A stretch of 7,743 nucleotides of DNA from JAVVFH01 sp032250585 (lineage in GTDB: Bacteria > Pseudomonadota > Gammaproteobacteria > Xanthomonadales > SZUA-36): the NCBI GenBank assembly GCA_032250585.1, contig JAVVFH010000163.1, positions 1 through 7,743 of the forward strand, given 5' to 3'. A program made the translations under genes and the position numbers. Of this stretch, positions 6,834 to 7,743 are shown piece after piece (position 1 is the first letter of the stretch; the number at the start of each line of letters is the position of its first letter). Under the pieces are notes generated by a model. It ran no database searches and had not been told where the DNA came from. It worked only from the letters and a program-made list of their open reading frames with translations.

Positions 6834-6848
6834 TTCATGGATCATGAA
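6834..6848. promoter_or_regulatory. Perfect dyad just downstream of the receptor promoter
   Basis: TTCATG and CATGAA form six-base arms around GAT (6834-6848). With the predicted promoter, it lies at about +6 to +20 of the receptor transcript, a position typical of a repressor operator. An adjoining eight-base palindrome, AAGTACTT (6828-6835), overlaps its left end. No known regulator consensus was recognised. Confidence 0.4.
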
Positions 6849-6860
6849 TTGCGTGGGTTT

Positions 6861-6889
6861 TATATACCACTTCTGCCCCGATTAGTAAA
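6861..6889 (-). promoter_or_regulatory. Candidate sigma-70 promoter of the receptor gene
   Basis: On the minus strand a -35 TTTACT (6889-6884) is separated by exactly 17 nt from a -10 TATATA (6866-6861); each matches the consensus at four of six positions, and the next bases (AAA) also allow TATAAA with a 19-nt spacer. Initiation is predicted near 6854, giving a leader of about 80 nt before the ATG at 6773. Confidence 0.5.
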
Positions 6890-6914
6890 CAATTTATTAA
6901 CAATAGTTTAACAA

Positions 6915-6924
6915 GAATCATACG
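6915..6924 (+). repeat. GAATCATACG direct repeat, copy 1
   Basis: This 10-mer recurs exactly at 7045-7054, 130 bp away in the same intergenic region. It directly abuts the 23-bp dyad at 6926-6948 on the far side of the receptor promoter. Confidence 0.45.
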
Positions 6925-6925
6925 C

Positions 6926-6948
6926 AACGCGCAAACATTTTGCGCGTT
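6926..6948. promoter_or_regulatory. Perfect 23-bp dyad upstream of the receptor promoter
   Basis: Arms AACGCGCAAA (6926-6935) and TTTGCGCGTT (6939-6948) are exact reverse complements around CAT. The centre is about 83 bp upstream of the predicted receptor start point, where an activator site or a distant operator would sit. It lacks a T-run for a terminator, and there is no gene on either side whose end it would serve. The bound factor is unknown. Confidence 0.55.
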
Positions 6949-6960
6949 CGAAACGGGCGT

Positions 6961-6982
6961 CCGGCCCCTTGTTACGGGCCGG
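6961..6982. other. GC-rich stem-loop in the intergenic region
   Basis: CCGGCCC (6961-6967) and GGGCCGG (6976-6982) can pair around an eight-base loop, CTTGTTAC. No U-tract follows on either strand. It may be a regulator site, a leader structure of the rightward gene, or nothing. Confidence 0.35.
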
Positions 6983-7044
6983 GTCTCCTTCATTGTTGCA
7001 CTTGATCCCTATCTACTCCGGGCCGTCAGCCATTCGCTACTATC

Positions 7045-7059
7045 GAATCATACGAATCA
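7045..7059 (+). repeat. GAATCATACG direct repeat, copy 2, with a tandem half copy
   Basis: The second exact GAATCATACG is at 7045-7054. It is overlapped by a tandem pair of CGAATCA (7044-7050 and 7053-7059) at nine-base spacing, just upstream of the ribosome-binding site of the rightward gene. The layout suggests a regulator site near that gene's start, but this is inference. Confidence 0.4.
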
Positions 7060-7084
7060 CGGAGACTGTGGGAGACCGCCCGGA

Positions 7085-7743
7085 ATGTACGAACCGAGCC
7101 AAAAAGGGCCGCTGCAAATCAATGGATCCGGCAACAGCGGCCAGGCAGCGAGCGGCGTCGAAATCGTCGGGCGGCAGGATTTTTCGGACGTCACCTACCT
7201 GTTGAAAATCAGACACCCGATGATGGCGCGGGCCGCCCGGCCGGGCCAGTTCGTCGTCGTGATGCTGCACGAGCACGGTGAGCGGATTCCGCTGACCATC
7301 GCGGATTTCGACGCCGACGGGGGGACCATTACCCTGGTGATCCAGGCGGTCGGCAAAACCATCCGGGAAATGCAGCAGCAATGCCAGGCCGGCACGCACC
7401 TTCTGAGTGTGGTCGGCCCGATGGGCGCGACCAGCCACATCGGCAATGTGGGCAAGGTCGTTTGCGTGGGCGGAGGACTCGGGGTCGCACCGGTCTATCC
7501 GCAGGCTCGCGCCTTCAGGGAGGCCGGTGCCTACGTCATCGGCATCGTCGGCTTTCGGGACGAAAACCTGGTGTTCTGGGACGAAAGATTCCGCGAATGT
7601 TGCGATGAACTCATCATCTGCACGGACGACGGCTCGGCCGGTATCAAAGGCCTGGTCACCGACGGCATCCGGCAGGCGCTGGATCGCCATCCGGACGTCG
7701 ACGAACTGGTCGCGATCGGGCCGCCCTCGATTTTCAGCACGGT
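7085..7743 (+). CDS. SudB/NfnA-type FAD/NAD-binding oxidoreductase subunit (runs off right edge)
   Basis: The first 219 residues of a flavoprotein related to the sulfide dehydrogenase beta subunit, NfnA and PyrK (ferredoxin-NADP reductase-like fold). PGQFVVV (53-59) and ERIPLTIADFD (66-76) form the FAD-binding barrel; VVCVGGGLGVAPVYPQARAF (125-144) is the NAD(P)-binding glycine loop; TDDGSAGIKGLVTD (180-193) and AIGPPSI (210-216) are further family signatures. Members have about 280 residues and end in a cysteine-rich [2Fe-2S] site, which would lie beyond the edge. They pass electrons between NAD(P)H and a partner, commonly a GltA-like (glutamate synthase small subunit-like) flavoprotein encoded next door; the partner is not in view. 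The ATG has GGGAG (7070-7074) ten bases upstream. Residues 1-24, rich in Gly, Ser and Gln, precede the usual family start and are unusual; no in-frame alternative start precedes residue 46. Confidence 0.9.
   Translation, partial: MYEPSQKGPLQINGSGNSGQAASGVEIVGRQDFSDVTYLLKIRHPMMARAARPGQFVVVMLHEHGERIPLTIADFDADGGTITLVIQAVGKTIREMQQQCQAGTHLLSVVGPMGATSHIGNVGKVVCVGGGLGVAPVYPQARAFREAGAYVIGIVGFRDENLVFWDERFRECCDELIICTDDGSAGIKGLVTDGIRQALDRHPDVDELVAIGPPSIFST

Larger units (their letters stand above)
6774..7084. other. Divergent intergenic control region (311 nt)
   Basis: This gap separates the receptor gene (leftward) from the flavoprotein subunit gene (rightward). About 6790-6925 is markedly AT-rich and the remainder GC-rich. 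It holds the receptor promoter and leader, two perfect dyads, a GC-rich stem-loop and a repeated 10-mer, all listed separately. For the rightward gene I see a good ribosome-binding site but no convincing -35/-10 pair; TACTAT at 7038-7043 is the best -10 candidate and lacks a recognisable -35. No coding sequence or RNA gene is supported here. Confidence 0.7.

Noticed and set aside
6787..6837. Riboswitch-like leader formed by TGAAGTA (6787-6793) pairing with TACTTCA (6831-6837)
   Set aside because: The seven-base pairing spans a 37-nt loop, and no known riboswitch core was recognised; the evidence is too weak for a feature.
6722..6838. 38-codon minus-strand ORF in the receptor leader, overlapping the receptor start out of frame
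   Set aside because: It has no Shine-Dalgarno sequence and no recognisable product; its ATG belongs to the dyad at 6834-6848.
7040..7690. 216-codon minus-strand ORF at the right end
   Set aside because: It is the antisense shadow of the flavoprotein subunit, whose FAD and NAD motifs are unmistakable on the plus strand.

Overview
The window is GC-rich, densely coding bacterial DNA that looks gammaproteobacterial. The grounds are a long TonB-dependent receptor (so a Gram-negative outer membrane), tetratricopeptide (TPR) sulfotransferases, a small protein resembling the gammaproteobacterial DUF4826 family, and an interspersed GGGGTCAGAGTAAA-type repeat. I cannot assign a genus; a marine or soil relative of the Xanthomonadales/Steroidobacterales/Woeseiales is only a guess.

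Layout. (1) 1-2248, minus strand: two tandem TPR-sulfotransferase genes 7 nt apart. The upstream one (665-2248) is complete. The second starts at a GTG (657) and runs off the left edge; its 219 visible residues align with its neighbour without a gap at about 53% identity, a clear tandem duplication. (2) 2249-2325: a short divergent promoter region with a candidate extended -10 and a 13-codon leader ORF overlapping the next start. (3) 2326-3725, plus strand: a SAM-dependent methyltransferase followed closely by a DUF4826-like small protein, probably one operon. (4) 3713-3832: a convergent intergenic block with three direct copies and one inverted copy of the GGGGTCAGAGTAAA motif, a perfect 26-bp-arm palindrome whose core is a bidirectional intrinsic terminator, and a second hairpin terminator for the gene arriving from the right. 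(5) 3861-6773, minus strand: a 970-residue TonB-dependent outer-membrane receptor. (6) 6774-7084: a 311-nt, partly AT-rich divergent intergenic region with a receptor promoter, two perfect dyads, a GC-rich stem-loop and a repeated 10-mer. (7) 7085 to the right edge, plus strand: the start of an FAD/NAD-binding subunit of the SudB/NfnA/PyrK type, with no stop before the edge.

The genes are mostly recognisable families with unknown substrates. The sulfotransferases would move sulfate from PAPS to an unknown acceptor, the methyltransferase uses SAM on an unknown acceptor, the receptor imports an unknown ligand with TonB energy, and the right-hand gene is a flavoprotein electron-transfer subunit. 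Nothing links these into one pathway. The least ordinary parts are non-coding: the palindromic repeat/terminator block, which supplies a gene's stop codon, and the dyad-rich control region of the receptor. No RNA gene, CRISPR array or transposase is visible.
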